Positions 1 through 8,608 are shown, numbered from the stretch's first letter. The stretch is 64,000 bases of DNA from an uncultured beta proteobacterium (GCA_902825845.1 CADECM010000006.1:1-64000), one strand, 5' to 3'. The notes: generated from the sequence alone by a model not told the origin. Numbers and translations: made by a program.

Positions 1-1071
1 GTCGGCCAGCCGCTCGAGATCGACAACCACGCCTTGGATATTTCCTGCAGCATCGTCGGCAGCATCACCGACTCGGTGCATGCCCTGGAGTCCCTGTTCA
101 ATGAGTTACTCGACATTTCCAAGCTCGACTCCGGGTCCATCAAGCCGCGGCTGGCCGGATTCGAGATCCAGGATGTGCTCGCGCGGCTGCGCACGGAATT
201 CACGGTGGAAGCCGAAGCCAAGAACATCCGCATGGACATCAGCGCCGACGCGCACGTCGTGCACAGTGACGCGGTGCTGCTGGAACGCATCATTCGCAAC
301 CTGATCAGCAACGCGCTGCGCTATACCCCGGCGGGCACCATCAGCCTCTCGCTGGAACGCCATGATGGGCAACTGCGCATCGCCGTGCGCGACACCGGCA
401 TCGGCATCCCGGAAGAGCACCAGCAGCGCATCTTCGAAGAGTTCTTCCAGGTGGGCAATCCCGGCCGTACCAGCAAGAAGGGCCTGGGCCTGGGGCTGTC
501 AATCGTGCAGCGCATGTGCGAACTGCTGGGCTACACCATGGAACTGGAATCGGCGGCCGGACGCGGATCCACTTTCAGCTTCGATGTGCCGATCGGCGAA
601 CTGGCGCCGCAGGCCGCGGCCGCCGAAGCGCCGGCCCCGCCGTCGCCGAGCGATCTTTCCGGCAGGCTGATCGTGGTGGTGGATGACGAAGAAGCCATCG
701 TCGGCGGCATGAAGGCGCTGCTCGCGGGCTGGGGCGCGCAAGTGATCGGCTCCACCAATGGCGAGGACGTACTCGCCACCGTGCACGAGCTGGGACGTTT
801 GCCCGACTTGCTGATCGTTGACTTCCGCCTCGGCAAACTCGAAAACGGCATCCAGGTCGCGCAGCGACTGCGTGAAGAACTCGATCCGGAGATACCGGCG
901 ATACTGATCTCCGGCAGCATCACGCCCGATCTCGGCGAGCAGGCACGCACGCAGCGTTTTGAGTTTCTGCTCAAGCCCGTGCTGCCCGAGAAACTGCGCG
1001 CGTGCATTTTTAGCGCGCTGGGAAAAGGGGTGGCGGGCGCGCCAGCCCCGCCAGCCGCTGCGCCCGGCTGA
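1..1071 (+). CDS. Hybrid sensor histidine kinase/response regulator, 5' truncated by window edge
   Basis: The reading frame is open from base 1, so the N-terminal sensor and the phospho-accepting His lie upstream of the window. What remains is the end of the dimerisation helices (ending LLDISKLDSG), the ATP-binding domain with N box (RNLISNALRY), G1 box (DTGIGIPEEH) and G2 box (GLGLGLSIV), an Ala/Pro-rich linker, and a C-terminal receiver domain starting at VVVDDEE, with the probable phospho-accepting Asp in IVDFRL and the conserved Lys in LLKP. The protein would phosphorylate itself and pass the phosphate to its own receiver domain, and perhaps onward to a partner not seen here. The input signal is unknown. 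An internal TTG at 34 is not a credible start. Confidence 0.93.
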   Translation, partial: VGQPLEIDNHALDISCSIVGSITDSVHALESLFNELLDISKLDSGSIKPRLAGFEIQDVLARLRTEFTVEAEAKNIRMDISADAHVVHSDAVLLERIIRNLISNALRYTPAGTISLSLERHDGQLRIAVRDTGIGIPEEHQQRIFEEFFQVGNPGRTSKKGLGLGLSIVQRMCELLGYTMELESAAGRGSTFSFDVPIGELAPQAAAAEAPAPPSPSDLSGRLIVVVDDEEAIVGGMKALLAGWGAQVIGSTNGEDVLATVHELGRLPDLLIVDFRLGKLENGIQVAQRLREELDPEIPAILISGSITPDLGEQARTQRFEFLLKPVLPEKLRACIFSALGKGVAGAPAPPAAAPG

Positions 1072-1089
1072 CTGCATTCGCGGCATGCG

Positions 1090-1482
1090 ATGAAGACGCT
1101 TGCGGCCGACGCCATCCTCGTGCTGCACTTCGCCTTCGTGCTGTTTGTGGTGGGTGGACTGGCGCTGATCTGGATCGGCCACGCCGAGGCGTGGCCCTGG
1201 GTGCGCAATTTTCGATTTCGCATGGCGCATCTGGCCGCCATCTTTTTCGTAGCAGGTGAAGCGTTGCTGGGTGTGGTGTGTCCGCTCACCCTGTGGGAAG
1301 ACGCGCTGCGCGGCAACGCCACGGACAAGAGCTTTATCGCGCGCTGGGTGCATCAAATGATGTTTTACAACGCACCTGAATGGGTATTCACCGCGCTGTA
1401 TCTGGCCTTCGCGGCAGTGGTTGCGGCAACCTTCTGGCGCATTCCACCACAACGAAAAACTTCAATAAAAACATATACTTAA
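1090..1482 (+). CDS. DUF2784 family integral membrane protein
   Basis: The predicted 130-residue protein begins MKTLAADAILVLHFAFVLFV and has three to four hydrophobic segments (about residues 8-28, 45-65 and 105-120), with conserved-looking polar residues in VCPLTLWED between them. This layout matches the DUF2784 family, whose function is unknown. It starts 18 bases after the kinase stop codon and could be in the same transcript. Its last codons and stop fall inside a dispersed AT-rich repeat, so the C-terminal TSIKTYT may be repeat-derived rather than ancestral. Confidence 0.8.
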   Translation: MKTLAADAILVLHFAFVLFVVGGLALIWIGHAEAWPWVRNFRFRMAHLAAIFFVAGEALLGVVCPLTLWEDALRGNATDKSFIARWVHQMMFYNAPEWVFTALYLAFAAVVAATFWRIPPQRKTSIKTYT

Positions 1483-1483
1483 G
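1463..1483 (+). repeat. Dispersed AT-rich motif, copy A
   Basis: Core CAATAAAAACATATACTTAA. It supplies the stop codon of the DUF2784 gene on the plus strand (1480-1482) and that of fccB on the minus strand (1479-1481), so two convergent genes end within one copy. Confidence 0.7.
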
Positions 1484-2756
1484 ATAAAGAGTCTGCCCAG
1501 ATATTGCGGGCCCAACCCCACGCATAAGTGCCTTCGAGTTCGCTCGGCTTGTCAGACAAACCACCGGCGCCCTTCACCGGCAACATGGTTTTGTTTGCCG
1601 CGCTGTAGTGGTGCACCGATGCGACGTGAATCACGTTCCTGGAATCCACGAAGCTGTAGCAGGTGTTCATCATCATCGGCCCGGGATTGACCGGCTGTCC
1701 CTTGAGCAGCGCGATCACCGCCGCCGCACACACCTTGGCGTGTTGATTCGCCATGCTGGCCGACTTCGGCATCGCACTGGCCGACAGTGTCGCATCGCCA
1801 AGCACGTGCACGCCCTTGACCGCGGTGGATTCGCACGTCTGCCAGTCCACGCCACACCAACGGTTGTTTGCGGTGACAAGGCCTGCCTCGCGCGCGATCT
1901 GTGCCGCGCGCTGCGGCGGCACCACGTTCAGCACGTCGCCTTTTACATCGTCGAATTGCAGCTTGACCGTCCTGCCCCTGACATCCACATCCGCAATTTC
2001 GCTGTTGGGCCGGTAATCGATCATGCCTTTGTACTGGCTGTTCCACACCGCCTTGAACAGGCGCCCCTTGGACACCACATCCTGATTGCTGTCGAGCGCG
2101 ATGATTTTCGACTTCGGTTTGGCGCGCTTGAAGTAATCCGCAATCAGGCAGATGCGCTCATAGGGTCCCGGCGGGCAGCGGTACGGCGCCAGCGGAATAT
2201 GAAACACGAATACCCCCCCATCGCGCATCGACTCCAGTTGCTTGCGCAGCGCCAGCGTCTGCGGCCCCGCCTTCCACGCATGCAACACCTCGTTTTGCGC
2301 CGCCGTGTTATTTAGCCCCGGAATGGTGTCGTACATGAAATCCACGCTCGGCGACACGATCAGGCGATCGTAGTCAAGCGCGTCACCGCCCGCCAGCCGT
2401 ACCGACTTGGCGACCGGATCGATCGCCACTGCGGTATCACGCAAGACCCTGACGCCGCGCGCGGCAAGTCCGCCGTAGTCACGCGAAATGTCCGCCAACG
2501 TTGTGCTGCCCGACAACACCAGATTGCTGATCGGGCAGGAAATAAAACGGGGTTCGCGTTCGATCACGGTCACATCAATGTCCGGCGCCCACAATTTGAG
2601 GTATTTCGCCGCCGTGCCGCCGCCGATGCCGCCACCGATCACCACCACGCGTCCGGCACTGGCGCCGCCACTGGCGGGCGCCGTGCTGCAACCGGACAGC
2701 GCCGTAGCGCCCGCCGCGGCGCCCCATTGCAGAAACTCACGTCTGGAAAGATTCAT
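1479..2756 (-). CDS. fccB: Flavocytochrome c sulfide dehydrogenase, flavoprotein subunit
   Basis: FAD subunit of sulfide:cytochrome c oxidoreductase, expected to oxidise sulfide and pass electrons to the adjacent cytochrome c. The 425-residue protein starts MNLSRREFLQWGAAAG, a twin-arginine signal, followed by LSGC (Cys23), which looks like a lipobox; it may be a membrane-anchored Tat lipoprotein. The FAD-binding glycine motif is VVVIGGGIGGG (about 37-47). The catalytic disulfide Cys of this family fits Cys74 in ISCPISN, with the partner Cys in MMNTCYSF near the C-terminus, inside the typical FCSD C-terminal domain. The start at 2756 gives the Tat signal; the longer open frame upstream only shadows the cytochrome gene. 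It lies 13 bases downstream of the cytochrome gene. Confidence 0.9.
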   Translation of the reverse strand: MNLSRREFLQWGAAAGATALSGCSTAPASGGASAGRVVVIGGGIGGGTAAKYLKLWAPDIDVTVIEREPRFISCPISNLVLSGSTTLADISRDYGGLAARGVRVLRDTAVAIDPVAKSVRLAGGDALDYDRLIVSPSVDFMYDTIPGLNNTAAQNEVLHAWKAGPQTLALRKQLESMRDGGVFVFHIPLAPYRCPPGPYERICLIADYFKRAKPKSKIIALDSNQDVVSKGRLFKAVWNSQYKGMIDYRPNSEIADVDVRGRTVKLQFDDVKGDVLNVVPPQRAAQIAREAGLVTANNRWCGVDWQTCESTAVKGVHVLGDATLSASAMPKSASMANQHAKVCAAAVIALLKGQPVNPGPMMMNTCYSFVDSRNVIHVASVHHYSAANKTMLPVKGAGGLSDKPSELEGTYAWGWARNIWADSLS

Positions 2757-2769
2757 GGCTCGTCCTGCC

Positions 2770-3081
2770 TCACGGTTTGACCGCGGCAAAGTACGCCGCG
2801 ATCTGTTCAAGTTGCGCGTCGGAATAGCCCTTGGCCTGCTGCGGCATGATGGTGCCCGGACGCTTGCCCGACTTGAAATCCATGAGCAGTTGCAGCAACT
2901 CCCCGCGTCCCCTGCCGGCGAGGCCCGGGGGCACGCCGCCCACGCTGCGCCCGTCGGTACCGTGGCAGGTGGAACAGGTGGCGGCAAGCGCGCGCCCAAA
3001 CGAGGCGTCCTGCGCAGACAGCGGCGTTGCCGCCACGGCCAGCAACGCAGCAGCACACGGGCCAATCCATGGATGTGTCAT
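2770..3081 (-). CDS. fccA: Monohaem cytochrome c, partner subunit of sulfide dehydrogenase
   Basis: A 103-residue exported cytochrome c. An N-terminal signal peptide (cleavage probably after PLSAQ) is followed by one haem-binding site CSTCH (36-40) and a likely axial Met79 in GTIMPQQ. Its size and position directly before fccB fit the electron-accepting subunit of flavocytochrome c sulfide dehydrogenase (FccA/SoxE type). No other sox genes are nearby, so sulfide detoxification or accessory electron supply is more likely than a full Sox pathway. That last point is inference from the window only. Confidence 0.85.
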   Translation of the reverse strand: MTHPWIGPCAAALLAVAATPLSAQDASFGRALAATCSTCHGTDGRSVGGVPPGLAGRGRGELLQLLMDFKSGKRPGTIMPQQAKGYSDAQLEQIAAYFAAVKP

Positions 3082-3217
3082 GTTTTTCTCCGTTGCAACG
3101 GAAAGGTGAGCACCCTAGTATAACAACGCAAAGACGGATACTATCAAGCGTACATTGCGATGGGTTTCAGTGCACGGTTTGTGCGTTTCGCCATATTCGA
3201 AGGTCTCCGCAGTCCCG

Positions 3218-4165
3218 ATGGTTCGTATTCTCGTCATCTGCTATACGCAGACCGGTCAACTTCGGAGAGTCGTGGAATCAATGCTCGCGCCGCTGATGCC
3301 ACGTTCCGACGTGGAGGTCATCTGGCATCAATTGTTGCCGCAGCCTGCGTACCCGTTTCCGTGGCCGTTTTTTTCATTTCTCGATGCCTTTCCCGAGTCG
3401 GTGTATCTCGATCCGCCCGCCGTTGCCGCCGGGAATTTCGATCCCGAAGGCGAATTTGATCTGATCATACTCGCCTATCAGGTGTGGTTTCTCGCACCGT
3501 CGCTGCCGATGACCGGCTTCCTGAAATCACCCGGGGCAAGGGTGCTGCGGGACAAGCGCGTCATCAGCGTCATCGCCTGCCGTAACATGTGGATCACCGC
3601 CCATTGCACTCTGTTGCGGGAGCTTGATCGTTTGGGCGCCCGACTGTCGGACAATGTGGTGCTCACCGACAACGGCCCGCTGTGGTCGACCTTCATCACC
3701 ACGCCCTGGTGGTTGCTGAGCGGCAACCAGGGCCCGCTGTTCAAGGTGTTGCCCAGAGCCGGCGTCAGCGAGCGCGACATTGCCCGGGCGGCGCGCTTCG
3801 GCAGCGCATTGGCCGATGCGTTGCCGCGGATCAAAGCCGGCGACCCCGGCCCTTTCCTCACCGGCCTGGAGGCCGTGCGTGTCAACCCGTTGACCATGCT
3901 GGGCGAGCACATCGGTCACCGCAGTTTCCGCATTTGGGGCCGCCTGGTGCGCCTCGCCGGACGCCCGGGACAGTTTGCGCGCAAGCCGATCCTGTTGATC
4001 TATGCGGTCTTTCTGGTTGGAGCGATCCTGCTGGTATTGCCTGTCACAATGACGGCCGCCGCCATCGCCGCGCGCCTGAGCCGGCGCATCCTGCAGAGGG
4101 CGAAGGCCCTCGAGTTGCCGTCGGGGTCATCCGGCGAACGACTCCCGCGTTATGACCCGGAGTAG
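3218..4165 (+). CDS. DarA-like (dialkylresorcinol condensing enzyme type) flavodoxin-fold protein
   Basis: A 315-residue protein starting MVRILVICYTQTGQL, a flavodoxin-like beta-strand and phosphate-binding loop. Segments such as YPFPWPFFSFLDAFPES and ILAYQVWFLAPSLP fit proteins annotated DarA. A hydrophobic helix (about 268-290, ILLIYAVFLVGAILLVLP) near the C-terminus suggests membrane association. It leads a plus-strand set with a KAS III-like enzyme, a small helical protein and a BtrH-like acyltransferase. DarA/DarB pairs join beta-keto acyl chains into dialkylresorcinols in characterised bacteria; here only the neighbourhood and fold support such chemistry. The start at 3218 was preferred over an in-frame ATG at 3155 because the fold begins there. 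Confidence 0.7.
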   Translation: MVRILVICYTQTGQLRRVVESMLAPLMPRSDVEVIWHQLLPQPAYPFPWPFFSFLDAFPESVYLDPPAVAAGNFDPEGEFDLIILAYQVWFLAPSLPMTGFLKSPGARVLRDKRVISVIACRNMWITAHCTLLRELDRLGARLSDNVVLTDNGPLWSTFITTPWWLLSGNQGPLFKVLPRAGVSERDIARAARFGSALADALPRIKAGDPGPFLTGLEAVRVNPLTMLGEHIGHRSFRIWGRLVRLAGRPGQFARKPILLIYAVFLVGAILLVLPVTMTAAAIAARLSRRILQRAKALELPSGSSGERLPRYDPE

Positions 4166-4205
4166 AATGCCAGCCCCATAAATCAATTGCGCCGCGTTAC
4201 GAACC

Positions 4206-5357
4206 ATGAATGAGGTCTTTATCGTCGACATGGGCAGCTTTCTACCCAATGCCGCGGTCGACAACGACACGATGGAGTCGGTACTGGGCGTGGTGGGCGA
4301 CCGCCCATCGCGCGCGCGCCGCCTCACGCTGCGCAACAACGGCATCCTGCTGCGCCACTACGCCATTGATCCGGCGAGCGGAAAGACGACCCACAGCAAC
4401 GCCGAATTGACGGCGGCCGCCGTGCGCCAGGGACTGCGGCGGGCGGGCTGGCACCTCGGCGACGTCGATGTGCTGGCCTGCGGCACCTCCTCACCCGACC
4501 AGCTCAAACCCGGCCATGCCGCCATGGTTCATGCCGAACTGGGTGACGCGCGCCTGGAAGCAGTTTCCACCGCCGGCGTGTGTTGCGCGGGCATGGCGGC
4601 ACTCAAATACGCCTACCTCATGGTCCGGACCGGCGAGTCCCGCCGCGCGGTGGCAACCGGTTCGGAACTGTGCTCAACTTTCATGGTGGCGCGCAACTTC
4701 TCGGCTGAATCGCCGGACCAGATTGCCAGGGCGGCTGAGCGTCCGGGCCTCGCGTTCGAGAAAGACTTTCTGCGCTGGATGCTGTCGGATGGCGCGGGAT
4801 CGGCGCTGCTGTCGCCGGCACCCAACGACGACCGGTTGTCGCTGCGCATTGAGTGGATCGAGGGTACCTCACTCGCCAACGAACTGCCGGTGTGCATGTA
4901 CACCGGCGCTGTCAAGCTCGCGGATGGCCGCCTGCGCGGCTGGCGCGATGCGGAGAATCCGCAGGCGCTGGTGCGCGAACATTACTTCGCCATCAAACAG
5001 GATGCACGCCTCCTCGACGAGCACATTGCGCGGCTGGCCGCGGCCGATACCATCGGCGTCATCCTGAAAAAGCGCGCGCTGCAGCCGGCACAAATCGATT
5101 GGTTTCTGCCGCACTATTCATCGCACTATTTTCGTCCGGTGCTGGCGGCGGCGCTGGCCGCGGCCGGCGTCGCGATTCCCGAAGATCGCTGGTTTTCCAA
5201 TCTTGCCACCGTTGGCAACGTCGGCGCAGGATCCATCTATCTCATGCTCGATGCGTTATGGCACGGCGGCAAGTTGGCGCGCGGCCAGCGCATTCTGTGC
5301 CTGGTGCCGGAAAGCGCGCGCTTTTCGGTGTACTACATGCTGCTGACCGTGGTGTAA
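4206..5357 (+). CDS. Beta-ketoacyl-ACP synthase III-like condensing enzyme (DarB-like)
   Basis: A 383-residue thiolase-fold enzyme. The nucleophilic Cys is Cys127 in GVCCAGM, the catalytic His is His303 in LPHYSSHYF, and Asn338 in VGNVGAGS completes the KAS III triad, so it should be active. The family condenses an acyl-CoA or acyl-ACP with a second acyl or malonyl unit. It follows the DarA-like gene by 40 bases and precedes the 132-residue gene by 4 bases. The arrangement fits a DarA/DarB-type resorcinol pathway or another specialised lipid; the product cannot be read from sequence alone. Confidence 0.85.
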   Translation: MNEVFIVDMGSFLPNAAVDNDTMESVLGVVGDRPSRARRLTLRNNGILLRHYAIDPASGKTTHSNAELTAAAVRQGLRRAGWHLGDVDVLACGTSSPDQLKPGHAAMVHAELGDARLEAVSTAGVCCAGMAALKYAYLMVRTGESRRAVATGSELCSTFMVARNFSAESPDQIARAAERPGLAFEKDFLRWMLSDGAGSALLSPAPNDDRLSLRIEWIEGTSLANELPVCMYTGAVKLADGRLRGWRDAENPQALVREHYFAIKQDARLLDEHIARLAAADTIGVILKKRALQPAQIDWFLPHYSSHYFRPVLAAALAAAGVAIPEDRWFSNLATVGNVGAGSIYLMLDALWHGGKLARGQRILCLVPESARFSVYYMLLTVV

Positions 5358-5361
5358 GTCG

Positions 5362-5760
5362 ATGCGCATAGAAGACATCCCCCAAGAACCCTCCATCCTC
5401 GACGGGCGCCTGCGTGCCTGCTACGCACGGAACGCCGCGGGCCGCTACGAAGTGGCAACCAGCAAAGGCTGGGAGGTGGAGCGCATCGCCAACCAACTGG
5501 CGGTGGGCGAGGTCAACGCGCATATCGCGTGCGCGCTGGCCGCCGTGCGCGCCGGCAAAGCCAGCGCGCTGGCCTACCACATGGCGCGCGCACACATGGA
5601 CGCGCGGCTGCTGGCGGCGCACAGCGGATTCTGGGTGTGGCAGGTGAAACGCCATATGCAGCCCCGCCATTTTCAACGCCTGGGGGAAAAGGCGTTGCGC
5701 CGTCACGCCGACGCCCTCGGCATTGACCTGGCCACGCTCACCGGCCCAGTGCCCGCGTGA
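5362..5760 (+). CDS. Uncharacterised helical protein in the condensing-enzyme operon
   Basis: A 132-residue protein without a family I recognise. It is Ala/Arg/His-rich and probably all alpha-helical (for example HIACALAAVRAGKASALAY), with no signal peptide or membrane segment. Its stop overlaps the GTG start of the next gene by 4 bases (GTGA), so it is surely translated with its neighbours. A role as a small accessory or scaffold for the KAS III/BtrH-like pair is plausible, but only from position. Confidence 0.75.
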   Translation: MRIEDIPQEPSILDGRLRACYARNAAGRYEVATSKGWEVERIANQLAVGEVNAHIACALAAVRAGKASALAYHMARAHMDARLLAAHSGFWVWQVKRHMQPRHFQRLGEKALRRHADALGIDLATLTGPVPA

Positions 5761-6770
5761 ACAAACCCGCGCGCGAGTTCGAGCACGCGCATTCCGCGCA
5801 CTGCGAGAGCGGCGCATTCACGGCGCTGTTGCGTCACAACGGCCTGCGACTCACGGAATCGCTGGTATTCGGCATCGGCAGCGGACTGTTTTTCCTCTAC
5901 TTCCCGCTGTTGAAAATATATGGTGCGCCGCTGGTGGCGTATCGCGATGCGCCCAATGCCATCATGACCCGCGGCGCGCGGCGTCTGGGCGTGCGTCTGC
6001 ATAAGGCGCGCTTTCGCGACGCGGACCGCGGCATGCGCGCGCTGGACCAGGCGCTCGCGGAGGGCGTGCCCGTGGGCATGCAGACGGGCGTATTCTGGCT
6101 GCCGTACTTTCCGCGCGATATGCGTTTTCAGTTTAACGGCCACCACGTGATCGCCTACGCCAAGGAGGCAGAGGAGTATCTGCTCAGCGATACGGTATTC
6201 GAAGCGGCGGTACGCTGTCACGAAGCCGACCTGCGCCGTGCGCGTTTCTCCAAAGGCCCGCTGGCACCGAAGGGGTTACTCTATCGCATCGTCGGTATCG
6301 ATGGCGAACCTGATCTGGCCGCCGCGGTTCGTGCGGGCCTCAAGACCACCACCTGGCGCATGCTCAAGATTCCCATTCGTTACATGGGCGTGAAAGGCAT
6401 CGGCACGCTGGCTCACGCGCTGGCATCGTGGCCCGCCACACTGCCGGACACCACTGCACGCAGTTGGCTCGCCAACATCATCCGCATGCAGGAAGAGATC
6501 GGCACGGGGGGCGGCGGCTTTCGCTACATGTACGCGGCGTTTCTCGATGAAGCCGCCGACATACTGAAACAACCGGCATTGCACGCCATCTCGGAGCAGT
6601 TCACCGACATCGGCGATCGTTGGCGTGACTTCGCGGTCGCGGGCGCCCAGGTGATACGGGATAACGACGCCTGCGCCGCCGCGTACGCCGCGCTTTCCGC
6701 GCGCATGCTTGACTGCGCCGCTCGCGAACAGCGGGCGTTCGAGGAAATCGGCAAGCTGCTCCACCGTTAA
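5757..6770 (+). CDS. BtrH N-terminal domain/DUF4872 protein, putative ACP-dependent acyltransferase
   Basis: A 337-residue protein whose N-terminal half resembles BtrH, the butirosin enzyme that moves an acyl group from a carrier protein to an amine. BtrH-type proteins have a papain-like Cys-His-Asp arrangement. Candidates here are Cys16 in HSAHCESGA, His129/130 in FNGHHVIAYA and Asp145 in LLSDTVFEA. The C-terminal half matches the DUF4872 portion of such proteins. Start is GTG at 5757, overlapping the previous stop. With an acyl carrier protein and two ketosynthase-like genes in the opposite arm, transfer or cyclisation of an ACP-bound acyl chain is the best guess. Confidence 0.78.
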   Translation: MNKPAREFEHAHSAHCESGAFTALLRHNGLRLTESLVFGIGSGLFFLYFPLLKIYGAPLVAYRDAPNAIMTRGARRLGVRLHKARFRDADRGMRALDQALAEGVPVGMQTGVFWLPYFPRDMRFQFNGHHVIAYAKEAEEYLLSDTVFEAAVRCHEADLRRARFSKGPLAPKGLLYRIVGIDGEPDLAAAVRAGLKTTTWRMLKIPIRYMGVKGIGTLAHALASWPATLPDTTARSWLANIIRMQEEIGTGGGGFRYMYAAFLDEAADILKQPALHAISEQFTDIGDRWRDFAVAGAQVIRDNDACAAAYAALSARMLDCAAREQRAFEEIGKLLHR

Positions 6771-6909
6771 AGGCGCTCTGCCGTACGCTGTCAGCGCAAA
6801 GCAACGGCGCCGACCACTGCCGCGCCACCACGTGTCAGGTGCACAGCGTTGCGCGCGCGAACTGTTAGGCCTTCCGGATTCCAGTGTCGCATCGGGGATC
6901 CAAGAATTA

Positions 6910-6938
6910 TTCAATAAAAACAATAGGTTATAGAGACC
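6910..6938 (+). repeat. Dispersed AT-rich motif, copy B
   Basis: Core TTCAATAAAAACAATAGGTT. It lies in the 297-base gap between the BtrH-like gene and the small membrane peptide. Apart from this copy, nothing else was recognised in 6771-7067. Confidence 0.6.
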
Positions 6939-7067
6939 TATCGCGCACCGGCCTAGCCCGTGGTCTATACCATCCGTTGTATTTTGCAAATGCGCAATGC
7001 GCCGCATCATGCGCCTCATACGCGGAATCATTTGATGACGCGCATCGTAACAACCTGTGGAGGGTAT

Positions 7068-7205
7068 ATGAACACGCTGAACATCCTTTTCACCAGCGGC
7101 AAGCGGGGCGCAACGGCCGCATGTTTCGCCGGCTTTTATTTGATCTCGCTCGGTGCCGTGCTCGGCATGATCGAAGGCACGCAGATGCTATTGGGTCTGA
7201 TCTGA
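7068..7205 (+). CDS. 45-residue single-span membrane peptide next to cydA
   Basis: Starts ATG at 7068 after a strong ribosome-binding site (TGGAGG, 5-10 bases upstream). The peptide begins MNTLNILFTSGKRGATAA and has one hydrophobic helix (about 18-40) ending in MLLGLI. It ends 26 bases before the cytochrome bd subunit I gene. Small single-span subunits such as CydX are known partners of bd oxidases, but this peptide has no clear similarity to CydX and precedes rather than follows the large subunit. A role as an accessory subunit is inference. Confidence 0.55.
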   Translation: MNTLNILFTSGKRGATAACFAGFYLISLGAVLGMIEGTQMLLGLI

Positions 7206-7231
7206 ACGCAACGCAGCCGGGAAATTTAGCC

Positions 7232-8608
7232 ATGGACATCGATCCCATTTTGCTCGCGCGCGTTCAGTTCGGACTGACCGCGTGTATTCATATCGTATTC
7301 CCCAGCCTGCTGATAGGTCTCGCGTCCTACATACTGGTGATGGAAGCGCTGTGGCTGAAAACCCGACGCCCCACCTATCGCGAACAATGGCTATTCTGGC
7401 TGAAGCCGTTTGCCGCGGTGTTTGTGGTCGCGGTGATTACCGGCGCCGTGCTGTCGTTTCAGCTCAATACGTTGTTCAGCGGACTGTATGAAAAAACCGC
7501 CGCGGTACTGGTGCCGATCCGCCGCATCGAGTTTGCCAACGCGTTGTTTGTCCTCGCGGGCTTTTTTGGCATCATGGTATGGGGCTGGCGGCGCTTTGCG
7601 CCACGCGCGCATTTTCTCGCCAGCCTGATTGTGCTGCTGGGCATCATGGTCTCGGTGGTGTGCGTGCTGGCCCGCAATTCATGGCTGCAGACGCCCGCGG
7701 GGTACGCGTTGGTTGACGGCGAAATTCAACTGACCAGCCTGGCGCAGGCCCTGTTCAATCCCTCGCTGCCCTACCGGCTGGCGCACATGGTCGGCGCTGC
7801 CTTGAGCAGCACGGCCTTTGTCATCATGGGCGTGTCGGCAGGCTATCTGCTGCGCGGCCGTCACCGCACATTTGCAAGCCTTGGCCTTCGCGCGGGCCTG
7901 CTGGCAGCAGCGGTATTGGTGCCCCTGCAGATGTTCTCTGGCGATTTGCACGGTCTCAATACCAGGGATTACCAACCCGCCAAACTTGCGGCAATGGAAG
8001 GTTTGTGGGAAACGACCCGCGGCGCACCGCTGGTGCTGTTCGCGTGGCCCGATGTCGAAGCCGGCAAAAACCGCTATTCGGTCGAGATTCCACGCCTGGC
8101 AAGTCTGATCGTCACCCATGACCTTAACGGCAAAATCACCGGCCTCAACGACGTACCCAAGTCCGAGCGCCCCTATGTGCCGATGGTGTTCTACAGTTTT
8201 CGGGTCATGGCGGGATTGGGGTTGTTGATGCTGGCCACGACAATCGCCGGCTTGATCCTGTTGCGCAGAAAGCGCCTCTACGATAGCCGCTGGTTTCTGC
8301 GCCTGGCCTGCTGCACGGCGCCCGCCGGCCTTGCCGCCACCATTGCCGGCTGGTGCGTCACCGAAACCGGCCGTCAGCCCTGGGTCATATACGGTCTGGT
8401 CAAAACAGCGGATATCGTCAACCCGTCGCACGCCGCGCAGAGCGCCGACTTCATCTTCTATGTGGCGATAGCCTACGTCGGCATCCTTGCCGCTTTCGGC
8501 CGCTACCTGCTGGGCGTGCTCCGGCGCGGGCCGGCGGCCACGGACGATGCGCGATTGACTCGCCAGACGACGACGCCCGAGCGGCCTGCCGCATCACGAT
8601 TGACGTGA
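7232..8608 (+). CDS. cydA: Cytochrome bd-type quinol oxidase subunit I (orphan CydA)
   Basis: A 458-residue membrane protein with about nine helices. It keeps His20 (E. coli His19 position), Glu100 (Glu99), His185 (His186), the Q-loop residues Lys251 and Glu256 in QPAKLAAMEG, Met326 (Met393) in FRVMAGLG, and the GW...ETGRQPW signature (373-384). The position of E. coli Glu107 is Leu108 here. It should bind haems and reduce oxygen with quinol electrons, but there is no subunit II (cydB) next to it. Start at 7232 (MDIDPILLARVQFG) begins exactly at the family's first helix. Its last 106 bases overlap the convergent ketosynthase-like gene. Confidence 0.88.
   Translation: MDIDPILLARVQFGLTACIHIVFPSLLIGLASYILVMEALWLKTRRPTYREQWLFWLKPFAAVFVVAVITGAVLSFQLNTLFSGLYEKTAAVLVPIRRIEFANALFVLAGFFGIMVWGWRRFAPRAHFLASLIVLLGIMVSVVCVLARNSWLQTPAGYALVDGEIQLTSLAQALFNPSLPYRLAHMVGAALSSTAFVIMGVSAGYLLRGRHRTFASLGLRAGLLAAAVLVPLQMFSGDLHGLNTRDYQPAKLAAMEGLWETTRGAPLVLFAWPDVEAGKNRYSVEIPRLASLIVTHDLNGKITGLNDVPKSERPYVPMVFYSFRVMAGLGLLMLATTIAGLILLRRKRLYDSRWFLRLACCTAPAGLAATIAGWCVTETGRQPWVIYGLVKTADIVNPSHAAQSADFIFYVAIAYVGILAAFGRYLLGVLRRGPAATDDARLTRQTTTPERPAASRLT

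Noticed and set aside
2757-3065. N-terminal extension of fccB (103 residues)
   Set aside because: It is Arg/Cys/Pro-rich and lies antisense-free but out of frame inside the cytochrome gene; the Tat signal starts at 2756.
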